From VRUE01 sp040904405 (lineage in GTDB: Bacteria > Actinomycetota > Thermoleophilia > Solirubrobacterales > 70-9), in assembly GCA_040904405.1 (NCBI GenBank), contig JBBDTK010000051.1, forward strand, positions 1 to 8,628: DNA of 8,628 nt, in the 5' to 3' direction. Of this stretch, positions 1-6,167 are shown one piece after another; within the stretch, counting starts at the first letter, position 1; every line of letters starts with the position of its first letter. The notes below the pieces were generated by a model. It did no database searches, had not been told where the DNA came from, and worked only from the letters and a program-made list of their open reading frames with translations. The position numbers were made by a program, and so were the translations under genes.

Positions 1-1093
1 TCCGGAAGGCCTCCTGGATCAGCTCGCCGACCGTGCGCAGGCGGCGGTTGCCGAAGTGCTCGTACTCGTCGAGGTGCTCGGCGACGGGCTCGCGCGGGTA
101 GGTGATCGCCTCCGCCGCGTAGTCCTTGATCGGGTTCTCCTCGTCGATCGTCTCCGGGATGCCGAGCAGCTTCGGCAGGCTGACCAGCTCCTTGATCAGG
201 GTGACGATGTCGTCGTGGGTGAGGACCCGGTTGTCGAGGTCGACGTCGAGGTCGAGCCGGGCGTTCAGCTTGTAGCGTCCGACCCGGGTCAGGTCGTAGC
301 GCTTGGAGTCGAAGAAGAGCTGCTCGAGCAGCGCTTTCGCGGCGTCGACCGAGGGCGGCTCGCCCGGGCGCTGCTTTTTGAACAGCTCGATCAGGGCGCC
401 CTCTTCGCTCTGGGTCGCCTCGGTGTCGCCGGCAAGCGTGTGCTTGAGGTAGACCGAGTCGTCGAACATCGAGAGGATCTGCTCGTCCTCGACGTAGCCC
501 ATCGCCCGCAGCAGCACCGTCACCGGAAGTTTGCGCTTGCGGTCGATGCGCACGTAGACGCGGCCTTTTTTGTCGATTTCGAGCTCCAGCCAGGAGCCGC
601 GGGCCGGCATCAGGTTGGCGATGAAGACCTGTTTTTCGGGGTCCTTGGGCGCCATCACGTAGGCGCCGGGGGAGCGGACGAGCTGGGTGACGACGACCCG
701 CTCGGTGCCGTTGATGATGAAGGTGCCGCGCTCGGTCATCCACGGGAAGTCGCCCATGAAGACGGCCTGCTCGCGGATCTCGCCGGTCTCCTTGTTCTGG
801 AAGGCGACGGTCGCGGTCAGCGGCCGCGAGTAGGTCATGTCCTTCTCGCGGCACTCTTCGATCGTGTTCGGCGGATCCTCGAACTTGAACTCGCCGAAGA
901 CGATCGCCAGGTTCCCCGTGTAGTCCTCGATCGGGGATATGTCGTTGATCGTCTCGCGCAGCCCGCCCGCCTTCGGATCCGTCAGCTCTTCGAAGGAGCG
1001 GCGCTGGATATCGATCAGGTGGGGGACTTCGAGAGGGTTCTTGAGTCGGGAGAAACTCCTGCGGGTTACGGGGGCAGCGTTCGAACGTGCCAA
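1..1093 (-). CDS. rpoB: DNA-directed RNA polymerase beta subunit, 5' part
   Basis: This is the beta subunit of RNA polymerase, which with beta' forms the catalytic core. Only the first 364 codons are present; the gene runs off the left edge. The sequence reads through the N-terminal protrusion and lobe domains: LKNPLEVPHLIDIQ near residue 17, the GTFIINGTERVVVTQLVRSPG block, then NLMPARGSWLELEIDKKGR, and finally HFGNRRLRTVGELIQEAFR at the edge, just before the rifampicin region. I place the start at a TTG (1093-1091), giving (M)ARSNAAPVTRRSFSRL, because a GAGGAG ribosome site lies 9 nt upstream and an in-frame stop (1117-1115) closes the frame soon after. No ATG or GTG fits the conserved N-terminus. 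It is the last gene of the operon visible here, after rplL. Identity is certain; the start codon is likely. Confidence 0.97.
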   Translation of the reverse strand, partial: MARSNAAPVTRRSFSRLKNPLEVPHLIDIQRRSFEELTDPKAGGLRETINDISPIEDYTGNLAIVFGEFKFEDPPNTIEECREKDMTYSRPLTATVAFQNKETGEIREQAVFMGDFPWMTERGTFIINGTERVVVTQLVRSPGAYVMAPKDPEKQVFIANLMPARGSWLELEIDKKGRVYVRIDRKRKLPVTVLLRAMGYVEDEQILSMFDDSVYLKHTLAGDTEATQSEEGALIELFKKQRPGEPPSVDAAKALLEQLFFDSKRYDLTRVGRYKLNARLDLDVDLDNRVLTHDDIVTLIKELVSLPKLLGIPETIDEENPIKDYAAEAITYPREPVAEHLDEYEHFGNRRLRTVGELIQEAFR

Positions 1094-1175
1094 AGTCGGC
1101 GACTCCTCAGACGGTCAGAGGGACGTGGATACAGCGCAGTTATGGGCAGGGGGTGACAACAGGCGCGCGACCGCG

Positions 1176-1216
1176 AAAAATAACACACGCGGCCGCCCGG
1201 CCGTGCCCACGGCCGG
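1176..1216 (-). terminator. Attenuator-like hairpin between rplL and rpoB
   Basis: In the 141-bp gap between rplL and rpoB, CCGGCCGTG (1216-1208) pairs perfectly with CACGGCCGG (1205-1197) around a 2-nt gap, a 9-bp G+C stem on the minus-strand transcript. A U-rich run, UUAUUUUU (1183-1176), follows after 13 nt. A second, competing stem, CCGCG with CGCGG (1192-1188 and 1175-1171), encloses the U-rich run. The U-tract is too far from the first stem for a classic intrinsic terminator, and rpoB must be transcribed through it. In E. coli the rplL-rpoB gap holds a partial attenuator that lowers rpoB relative to ribosomal proteins. A similar role here is inference. Confidence 0.4.
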
Positions 1217-1234
1217 CAATCGGCTTGATAGAGC

Positions 1235-1636
1235 CTACTTCAGCTCTACCGTCGCGCCGGCCTCCTCGAGTTCGCCCTTGATCTTCTCGGCTTCCTCGCG
1301 TTCGACGCCCTCTTTGATCGCTTTCGGCGCCTCGTCGACGATCGCCTTGGCCTCTTTCAGGCCGAGCCCGGTTGCGGCGCGGACGACCTTGATCACCGGC
1401 ACCTTCTGGCCGCCGACCTCGGTCAGCATCACGTCGACCGTGGAGGCCTCTTCCTCAGCTCCGTCGCCGTCGCCGGCAGGGGCGCCGGCGGCTGCCGGGG
1501 CTGCCGCGGCGACCGCGGTCGCGGAGACGCCGAACTCCTCCTCGAGCGCTTTGATCCGCTCGGAGAGCTCCAGCACCGAGATGCCTTTCAGCTCCTCGAT
1601 CCAGTCCTCGGTTGAAATCTTGGTTTTAGTCGCCAT
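1235..1636 (-). CDS. rplL: 50S ribosomal protein L7/L12
   Basis: This is the multi-copy stalk protein of the large subunit (133 aa), which recruits and activates translational GTPases. The N-terminal dimerisation helices (about residues 8-38, IEELKGISVLELSERIKALEEEF) bind L10. They are followed by an Ala/Gly/Pro-rich hinge (about 43-57), an acidic patch (GDGDGAEEE) and the globular C-terminal domain from about residue 66 (VDVMLTEVGGQKVPVIKVVRAATGLGLKEAK). Length is slightly above the usual 120-130 because of the hinge and acidic patch. The ATG overlaps the rplJ stop by one base (TAATG), so translation is probably coupled; a GAGG lies 4 nt upstream inside rplJ. It is followed by the attenuator-like gap before rpoB. 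Confidence 0.98.
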   Translation of the reverse strand: MATKTKISTEDWIEELKGISVLELSERIKALEEEFGVSATAVAAAAPAAAGAPAGDGDGAEEEASTVDVMLTEVGGQKVPVIKVVRAATGLGLKEAKAIVDEAPKAIKEGVEREEAEKIKGELEEAGATVELK

Positions 1637-2160
1637 TACGCCTCTTTCTCCTTTTGCTCTTGCAGCTGTCGAAGTTGGTTCGCGAGCCCGGAGACCATCG
1701 AGCCGAGGCCGCGGATCAGGCCGGTCAGCGGGCTGGCGACGACGCCGGCCAGCTGGCCGTCGAGCAGCTCGCGGGAGGGCAGCCGCGCGATCGAGTCGAA
1801 CTTCTCCTCGTCGAGGCTGAGGCCCTCCATGAAGCCGCCCTTGAAGGTCAGCACCTCGTGCTCCTTGCTGAAGGTCGAGATCGCCTTCGCCGCCCCGGCG
1901 GTGTCGCCGCGGACGAAGGCGAGCGCGGTCGGGCCCTGCAGCAGCTGCTCGAGCCGCTCCTCGCCGACCTGCTCGGCGGCGCGTTTGGCGAGGCGGTTCT
2001 TGACGACGCGGAAGGAGGAGTCGGCCTCGCGCAGCTTGCCGCGCAACTCGGCCGCCTGGGTGACGCTGATCCCCCGGTAGTCGACCGCGAAGATCGCTTC
2101 GGCGCCCTCGATATGGGCGGCGATCTCCTCTATTGCCTGTGCCTTCTCGTCTTTGTTCAT
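1636..2160 (-). CDS. rplJ: 50S ribosomal protein L10
   Basis: This protein (174 aa) forms the base of the ribosomal stalk: its N-terminal domain binds 23S rRNA and its C-terminal helix carries L7/L12 dimers. The DYRG motif (27-30), FRVVKNRLAKRA (about 50-61) and the long C-terminal amphipathic helix (about 133-174, ending in QLRQLQEQKEKEA) match the family in order and length. In many bacteria the L10-L12 complex represses its own mRNA by binding a leader just upstream, and the 114-bp gap before this gene folds accordingly. An AGGTG ribosome site lies 5 nt before the ATG, next to the 3' strand of the outer leader helix. It overlaps rplL by one base. Confidence 0.98.
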   Translation of the reverse strand: MNKDEKAQAIEEIAAHIEGAEAIFAVDYRGISVTQAAELRGKLREADSSFRVVKNRLAKRAAEQVGEERLEQLLQGPTALAFVRGDTAGAAKAISTFSKEHEVLTFKGGFMEGLSLDEEKFDSIARLPSRELLDGQLAGVVASPLTGLIRGLGSMVSGLANQLRQLQEQKEKEA

Positions 2161-2165
2161 TCGTT

Positions 2166-2250
2166 CACCTGCACCGGGCTTCTCACCGCCGATGGGCCTG
2201 AAAGCGTCCTATTCGTCCACTTTGAGGCCCGTCGGCGGGGTGCCGGTGGT
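2166..2250 (-). promoter_or_regulatory. L10 leader (autoregulatory mRNA element of rplJL)
   Basis: The rplA-rplJ gap folds strongly on the minus-strand transcript. CCGCCGACGGGCCT (2238-2225) pairs with AGGCCCATCGGCGG (2199-2186), 13 of 14 pairs with one C-A mismatch. An outer helix pairs CACCGG (2248-2243) with CCGGTG (2177-2172). The asymmetric internal loop between the helices (CACC opposite UGAGAAGC) is the kind of site where a kink-turn forms in L10 leaders. The apical part has a weaker AAAG/CUUU stem. The ribosome site of rplJ (2170-2166) follows the outer helix within 2 nt, so binding of the L10-L12 complex could block initiation. The position, the two-helix form and the AAGACCACCGG start fit the known L10 leader class. 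The class assignment has not been checked with a covariance model. Confidence 0.72.
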
Positions 2251-2274
2251 CTTGGGTTGGCGCGGCGCGGGAGT

Positions 2275-3036
2275 CTACGCGGTCGCCGGCTCCTCTGCGG
2301 GCTCGGCCTCGGGCTGCGTCTCGGCGGGGCCGCCGGGCGCCTCGCGCTCAGCGGTCTTGCCGGGGTCGAGGTGGATCCCGGGGCCCATCGTCGTCGTCAC
2401 CGTCGCCGAGAGGATGTATTTGCCCTTCGAGGAGGAGGGCTTGGCGCGGTTGACCTCGTCGATCACCGCCAGCAGGTTGTCGAGCAGCTGCTGCGGCTCG
2501 AAGCTGGCCTTGCCGATCGCCATGTGGATGATCGCCTGGCGGTCGGTGCGGTACTCGACCTTGCCCGACTTGGACTCGCCGACCGCCTTCTCGACGTCGT
2601 CGGTGACGGTGCCCACCTTGGGGTTGGGCATCTTGCCCTGCGGGCCGAGCACGCGGCCGAGCTGGCCGACGCTTTTCATCATCTCCGGGGTCGAGATCGC
2701 GACGTCGAATCCGGTCCAGCCCTCCTGGACCTTCTCGACCAGGTCCTGGCCGCCGACGAAGTCCGCTCCGGCGGCCTCGGCGTCGCGCGCCTGCTGGCCT
2801 TCGGCGAAGACCGCGATCGTCACCTCCTTGCCCAGCCCGTGCGGGAGGGCGAGGGTGCCGCGCAGCTGTTCCTCGGCGTGGCGCACGTTGACCCCGAGCC
2901 GCATGTGCAGCTCGACCGTCTCGTCGAAGCCGGCGCTGGCCGTCTCCTTGATCAGGGCGACCGCCTCGGCGGGCGGGTAGGCGCGCTCGCGCTGCACCTT
3001 GCCGGACTGTTTGCGGTAGCGCTTGCCGTGGGCCAC
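2275..3036 (-). CDS. rplA: 50S ribosomal protein L1
   Basis: L1 (253 aa) binds 23S rRNA at the mobile L1 stalk and helps release deacylated tRNA from the E site. The signature GRVLGPQGKMPNPKVGTV spans about residues 127-144, and the rest aligns with the two-domain L1 fold. The start is a GTG (3036-3034) giving (M)AHGKRYRKQ. The ribosome site is AGGGGG (3048-3043), which overlaps the rplK stop codon and lies 6 nt before the GTG. After the usual end near TTMGPGIHLDP there is a tail of about 27 residues rich in Glu, Pro and Ala (228-253), which makes the protein a little longer than typical L1. In E. coli L1 regulates the L11-L1 mRNA; no obvious mimic site was found here. Confidence 0.98.
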   Translation of the reverse strand: MAHGKRYRKQSGKVQRERAYPPAEAVALIKETASAGFDETVELHMRLGVNVRHAEEQLRGTLALPHGLGKEVTIAVFAEGQQARDAEAAGADFVGGQDLVEKVQEGWTGFDVAISTPEMMKSVGQLGRVLGPQGKMPNPKVGTVTDDVEKAVGESKSGKVEYRTDRQAIIHMAIGKASFEPQQLLDNLLAVIDEVNRAKPSSSKGKYILSATVTTTMGPGIHLDPGKTAEREAPGGPAETQPEAEPAEEPATA

Positions 3037-3046
3037 TGAGGTCCCC

Positions 3047-3469
3047 CTACTTGACGTCGACGCCCATCGAGCGGGCGGTGCCGGCGATGATCTTCGAGGC
3101 GGCGTCGAGGTCGTTGGCGTTGAGGTCGGGCATCTTGCGCTCGGCGATCTGGCGCACCTGATCCATCGAGATCGTGCCGACTTTGTTCATGTGCGGCTCG
3201 CCGGAGCCCTTCTTGATCCCGATCGCTTCGCGGATCAGCACCGCGGCCGGGGGCGTCTTGGTGACGAAGTCGAAGCTGCGGTCCTCGTAGACGGAGATCT
3301 CGACCGGGATGATCGTGCCGCCCTCGCTCTGCGTCTGCGCGTTGAACGCTTTGCAGAACTCCATGATGTTGACCCCGTGCTGGCCCAGCGCCGGGCCGAC
3401 CGGCGGCGCCGGATTGGCGTTGCCGGCCTGGATCTGCAGCTTGATCTGGGTGAGGACTTTTTTGGCCAT
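3047..3469 (-). CDS. rplK: 50S ribosomal protein L11
   Basis: L11 (140 aa, normal length) binds the GTPase-associated region of 23S rRNA and takes part in factor binding and the stringent response. The N-terminal domain shows IKLQIQAGNANPAPPVGPAL followed by GQHGVNIMEFCKAFNAQTQ; the proline-rich linker and the C-terminal RNA-binding domain (about 70-140, TPPAAVLIREAIG and ending ARSMGVDVK) follow in order. The ATG at 3469 comes 29 nt after the nusG stop. I see no strong ribosome site in that gap. The gene is 10 nt from rplA, whose ribosome site overlaps its stop codon. Confidence 0.98.
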   Translation of the reverse strand: MAKKVLTQIKLQIQAGNANPAPPVGPALGQHGVNIMEFCKAFNAQTQSEGGTIIPVEISVYEDRSFDFVTKTPPAAVLIREAIGIKKGSGEPHMNKVGTISMDQVRQIAERKMPDLNANDLDAASKIIAGTARSMGVDVK

Positions 3470-3498
3470 CGGGATCGGGGAGGGTAGCGGTCGCCCGC

Positions 3499-4023
3499 CT
3501 AAATCTTCTTCACCTGGTCGTAGCCCACCTCGACCGGCGTCTCGCGGCCGAAGATCGAGACCAGGACCTTGAGTTTGGCCGCGTCCTCGTTGATCTCGGC
3601 GATCTCGCCGGAGAAGTCGGAGAGCGGGCCGGAGATGACTTTGACCGACTCCCCGATCGAGAACTGCGCCTGGGTGCGCGGCCGCTCGGCGGTCTCGCGG
3701 TGCAGCAGCCGGTCGACCTCGGGTTTGGAGAGCGGCACCGGCTTGTTGCGGGCGCCGACGAAGCCGGTCACGCCGGGGGTGTTCTTGACCAGGCCCCAGG
3801 CGTCGTCGGTCATCTCCATGTTGACCAGGACGTAGCCGGGCATCGTCCGTTTCTCCTTCGACTCTTTCTGGCCTTCTTTGTTGAGCTCCATCACCTGTTC
3901 GGTCGGCACCACGACCTGCCGCACGTTGCGGTTTTGAGCCATCGTCTGCACCCGGTGCTCGAGGTTGTGCTTGACCTTGTTCTCGTGCCCGGAGTAGGTG
4001 TTGATCACGTACCAGCGATACAT
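3499..4023 (-). CDS. nusG: Transcription termination/antitermination factor NusG
   Basis: NusG (174 aa) binds the RNA polymerase clamp and modulates pausing and Rho-dependent termination; its C-terminal domain can contact ribosomal protein S10. The start is the ATG at 4023 (MYRWYVINTYSGHENKVK), the conserved beginning of the NGN domain; the same open frame extends upstream only as an antisense-like reading of secE. The NGN domain covers about residues 1-110, with EKRTMPGYVLVNMEMTDDAW and NTPGVTGFVG. A short linker leads to the KOW domain at about 120-174 (VKVISGPLSDFSGEIAEIN). Length is typical of a minimal NusG, without the long N-terminal extension found in many other actinobacteria. It lies 29 nt after secE. 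Confidence 0.97.
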   Translation of the reverse strand: MYRWYVINTYSGHENKVKHNLEHRVQTMAQNRNVRQVVVPTEQVMELNKEGQKESKEKRTMPGYVLVNMEMTDDAWGLVKNTPGVTGFVGARNKPVPLSKPEVDRLLHRETAERPRTQAQFSIGESVKVISGPLSDFSGEIAEINEDAAKLKVLVSIFGRETPVEVGYDQVKKI

Positions 4024-4052
4024 CTGAAGCCCTTGTCTAGTCTGGATCCTCG

Positions 4053-4577
4053 CTAGAGGATCTGTTGGATGAGGTAGCTGAAGACGGCGTCGAGCGCGCC
4101 GAGATAGGCGGCGGCGACCGCGACGAAGACGATCGTCACCGCGCTGGCCTGGACCAGCGTGTCGCGGTCGGGCCACTGGACCTTGCGCAGCTCCGCCCAG
4201 CAGGAGGCGAGGAAGCCGATGACGCCGCCGCGCTGGCGCTCTGCCTGGGCCTGCTTCTGGCGCCTGGCGAGCTGTTCGGTCTCGTGGCGCTTCTGCTCCT
4301 CGCGCTGGCGCTTTTCCGCTTCCTTGGCGATTTTGGCCTCGGCGCGCCGTTCGGCGCGGCTCTGCTGCGGCGCGTCCGGGGTCTCCAGGTCTGCTTCCGG
4401 CGCGCCGGCGGCGATCCCGGCCTCGACCGCCTCGACCTCGGCGACCTCGCCGGAGACGCCGGTCTGGGTGTCCTGCTGGGCGCGCGACTCGGACTTGCGG
4501 CCATCGCCGGAGCGCTTCTGCGCTTGCGCTTCGCGGGCGCGCTTCTCGGCCTTGCGCTGGGCGCGCGTCTTGGCCAT
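4053..4577 (-). CDS. secE: Preprotein translocase subunit SecE with long charged N-terminal extension
   Basis: SecE clamps SecY in the inner-membrane protein translocon. The recognisable domain is only the last 45 or so residues of 174: ELRKVQWPDRDTLVQ, an amphipathic helix with the conserved W-P at 135-136, then one membrane span at about 145-169 (SAVTIVFVAVAAAYLGALDA). The first 115 residues are a cytosolic extension rich in Lys, Arg, Glu, Ala and Gln. It has an acidic middle (about 44-66), and the basic and mixed-charge stretches on either side look helical and coiled-coil-like. Single-span SecE proteins are usually 60-90 aa, so this is clearly long. The ATG at 4577 has GGAAGGGG about 10 nt upstream. 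It sits between rpmG (36-nt gap) and nusG (29-nt gap), the classic order. Confidence 0.95.
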   Translation of the reverse strand: MAKTRAQRKAEKRAREAQAQKRSGDGRKSESRAQQDTQTGVSGEVAEVEAVEAGIAAGAPEADLETPDAPQQSRAERRAEAKIAKEAEKRQREEQKRHETEQLARRQKQAQAERQRGGVIGFLASCWAELRKVQWPDRDTLVQASAVTIVFVAVAAAYLGALDAVFSYLIQQIL

Positions 4578-4613
4578 CGCTCAGCAGCCCCTTCCGGCGG
4601 ACGGGACGGGCAC

Positions 4614-4778
4614 TTAGCGCGTCTCCTTGTGCGCCGTGTGCTTGCCGCACCAGCGGCAGAACTTGCGCAGCTCGACGCGGTCCGGCGAGTTTCGCCGCGA
4701 CTTGTTGGTCTGATAGTTGCGCCGCTTGCAGTCTTCGCAAGCCAGCGTCACCGCGATGCGGACATCTCCGCGTGCCAT
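4614..4778 (-). CDS. rpmG: 50S ribosomal protein L33
   Basis: This short protein (54 aa) is a surface component of the large subunit near the E site. It begins MARGDVRIAVTLACEDCKRRNY and ends KFCRWCGKHTAHKETR. Two CxxC pairs (CEDC at about 14-17 and CRWC at about 41-44) form the zinc-ribbon version of L33; zinc-free paralogues lack them. An AGGAG site lies 3 nt before the ATG (AGGAGAACATG). It is the first gene of the ribosomal-protein/transcription operon. Its upstream region holds a terminator that ends about 35 nt before the start codon. Confidence 0.97.
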   Translation of the reverse strand: MARGDVRIAVTLACEDCKRRNYQTNKSRRNSPDRVELRKFCRWCGKHTAHKETR

Positions 4779-4812
4779 GTTCTCCTCGTTGCCGAACGGA
4801 CGCCGTTACAAG

Positions 4813-4838
4813 AAAAAACCCCGGGCCGAAGCCTGAGG
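4813..4838 (-). terminator. Intrinsic terminator with UUCG loop
   Basis: On the minus-strand transcript, CCUCAGGC pairs with GCCCGGGG around a UUCG tetraloop (4838-4819; one A-C mismatch and one U-G pair), followed directly by six U residues (4818-4813). This is a textbook intrinsic terminator. It lies 53 nt downstream of the acyl-CoA dehydrogenase stop codon and 34 nt upstream of the rpmG start. A second hairpin (4880-4854, GCGCU-CCGC with GCGG-AGCGC, one bulged base) precedes it. Its simplest role is ending the dehydrogenase transcript, but it could also attenuate a transcript started just upstream of it. Confidence 0.75.
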
Positions 4839-4891
4839 CTGCCGCGAAGGATAGCGCTCCGCCGTCGATTGCGGCAGCGCCCCCAAAGCGT

Positions 4892-6034
4892 TCAGAGGCC
4901 GAGGGTCTTGGCGATGATCGTGCGCTGGATCTCCGAGGTGCCGCCGTAGATGGTCGAGACCATCGTCGCGCGGACGAGGCGCTCCATGTCGTACTCGGAG
5001 GAGTAGCCGTACCCGCCCATCAGCTGCATCCCCTCGACCGCGACCCGTTTGGCGATCTCGGTCACGTGCAGCTTCACCATCGAGGCCTCGCGGGGCAGCA
5101 TCCGGTCGGGGTCCTCGTCGGTCAGCGTGGCGACCCAGTGGGTCATCAGGCGGGCCGACTGGACTTCGGTGGCGATGTCGGCGAGGCGGTGCTGGAGCGC
5201 CTGGAAGGAGCCGATCGGGCGGCCGAACTGCCTGCGCTCCTTGACGTAGGCGAGGGCGTCGTCGAGGACGCGCTGGGCGATCCCGAGCATCGTCGCGGCG
5301 AGGATCAGCCGCTCGACGTTGAGCCCGGCCATCAGCTGGGTCCAGCCCTGGTCGACCTGGCCGAGCAGGGCGTCGGCGGGCGCCTCGACGTCGGTCATGT
5401 AGAGGGTGTTGGTCTCTGCGCCGCCCATCGTCTCGATCGGGACGATCTCGAGGCCGCCGGCGTCACGGGGGATCCAGATCATCGAGAGCCCCTCGTGCTT
5501 GGACTCGCCCTTGGTGGTGCGGCAGACGACGAGGATGTTGTCGGCGATGTGGGCGTTGGAGATGAAGACCTTCTGGCCGTTGAGGACGAAGCCGCCATCG
5601 ACCTGGGCGGCGGAGGCGGTCAGCGAGCCGACGTCGGAGCCGGCCTCGGGCTCGGTCATCGCGATCGCCTCGACCGAGCCGGAGGCGATCCCGCCGAGGA
5701 TCTCGCGCTTCTGCTCCTCGGTGCCGAAGCGCTTGGTCGCGCCGGCCACGATCAGCGTCGTCGCGTAGCCGCCGATCGGGGCCAGCCCGCGCGAGCTCTC
5801 CTCCATGAACAGGCAGGCGTCGAGCATCGAACCGCCGGAGCCGCCGTAGGCCTCCGGGATCGTGATCCCGAGCCAGCCGAGCTCGGCCATCCGCTTGTAG
5901 AGAGCGTCGTTGTGGTGCAGCTCGTAGCCGTCGGTCAGCCGCTCCCGCTGCTCCTGCGTCCCGCACTCGCGAGCGCAGAAGTCGCGGATCGCGGCGACGA
6001 AGTCATTCTGCTCGTCGGTCAGCGAGAAGTCCAT
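4892..6034 (-). CDS. Acyl-CoA dehydrogenase family protein
   Basis: This flavoprotein (380 aa, normal length) oxidises an acyl-CoA to the 2,3-enoyl-CoA and passes electrons to ETF, as in fatty-acid or branched-chain degradation. Features in order: N-terminal helical domain with LGWLGITIPEAYGG (52-65), the FAD/substrate signature AMTEPEAGSD (125-134), the middle beta domain, ERRQFGRPIGSFQALQ (266-281), GGYGYSSEYDMERLVR and IYGGTSEIQR (362-371). The Glu used as catalytic base in short- and medium-chain enzymes (Y-E-G-T) is Gly364 here. A Glu is instead present in NVERLILA (E241), the position used by isovaleryl-CoA and long-chain dehydrogenases, so a branched or long substrate is plausible but not shown. 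The usual R-D-A before the last motif reads R-A-T. The ATG at 6034 lacks a clear ribosome site; a 10-bp inverted repeat lies 20 nt upstream. Confidence 0.93.
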   Translation of the reverse strand: MDFSLTDEQNDFVAAIRDFCARECGTQEQRERLTDGYELHHNDALYKRMAELGWLGITIPEAYGGSGGSMLDACLFMEESSRGLAPIGGYATTLIVAGATKRFGTEEQKREILGGIASGSVEAIAMTEPEAGSDVGSLTASAAQVDGGFVLNGQKVFISNAHIADNILVVCRTTKGESKHEGLSMIWIPRDAGGLEIVPIETMGGAETNTLYMTDVEAPADALLGQVDQGWTQLMAGLNVERLILAATMLGIAQRVLDDALAYVKERRQFGRPIGSFQALQHRLADIATEVQSARLMTHWVATLTDEDPDRMLPREASMVKLHVTEIAKRVAVEGMQLMGGYGYSSEYDMERLVRATMVSTIYGGTSEIQRTIIAKTLGL

Positions 6035-6054
6035 GGGGCGCGCAGGCTACCGGT

Positions 6055-6080
6055 CGCCAGGCGACCAAGCTCGCCTGGCG
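6055..6080. repeat. Perfect 10-bp inverted repeat upstream of the acyl-CoA dehydrogenase
   Basis: CGCCAGGCGA and TCGCCTGGCG form a perfect inverted repeat with a 6-nt spacer (CCAAGC). It lies 20 nt before the dehydrogenase start codon and 15 nt from the duplicated tRNA end. There is no U-tract on either side, so it does not look like an intrinsic terminator. Its size and place suit an operator for a dimeric regulator of the TetR or GntR kind, or a structured 5' leader. No regulator gene is in the window. Confidence 0.55.
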
Positions 6081-6094
6081 GGCGCGTCCAGAGC

Positions 6095-6110
6095 GAAGCC
6101 CGGAACGAGA
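6095..6110 (-). repeat. Duplicated tRNA-Thr 3' end (putative distal attachment site)
   Basis: These 16 bases (gaagcccggaacgaga on the plus strand) are identical to 6983-6998, which is the 3' end of the tRNA-Thr gene from the end of the T-loop through the acceptor strand, the discriminator base and two more bases. The orientation is the same, and this copy lies on the 3' side of the tRNA. That is the geometry left when an element integrates into a tRNA 3' end. The match does not extend beyond 16 bp on either side. Confidence 0.6.
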
Positions 6111-6167
6111 AGCCGATGCAACGCAAGGCCCAGCGCTCGAACCCGCTGCTACGGGACCGTCAAATCG

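Noticed and set aside
56..1156. Long plus-strand open frames across 56-3487 and 4065-6193
   Set aside because: They are antisense to rpoB, ribosomal-protein, secE and dehydrogenase genes and arise because GC-rich codon bias keeps opposite frames open. Their Arg/Asp/Leu- or Ser/Pro-rich content matches no family, and the minus-strand products are clearly conserved.
4779..4891. A tRNA gene (Trp or Met) near rpmG-secE-nusG, as found in some actinobacteria
   Set aside because: No cloverleaf can be formed in the gap upstream of rpmG or in the short gaps between rpmG, secE and nusG (36 and 29 nt).
6111..6167. A degenerate second tRNA next to the duplicated tRNA end
   Set aside because: GGTTCGAGC on the minus strand looks like a T-loop, but the flanking bases do not pair as a T-stem and it is not in register with the 16-bp repeat.
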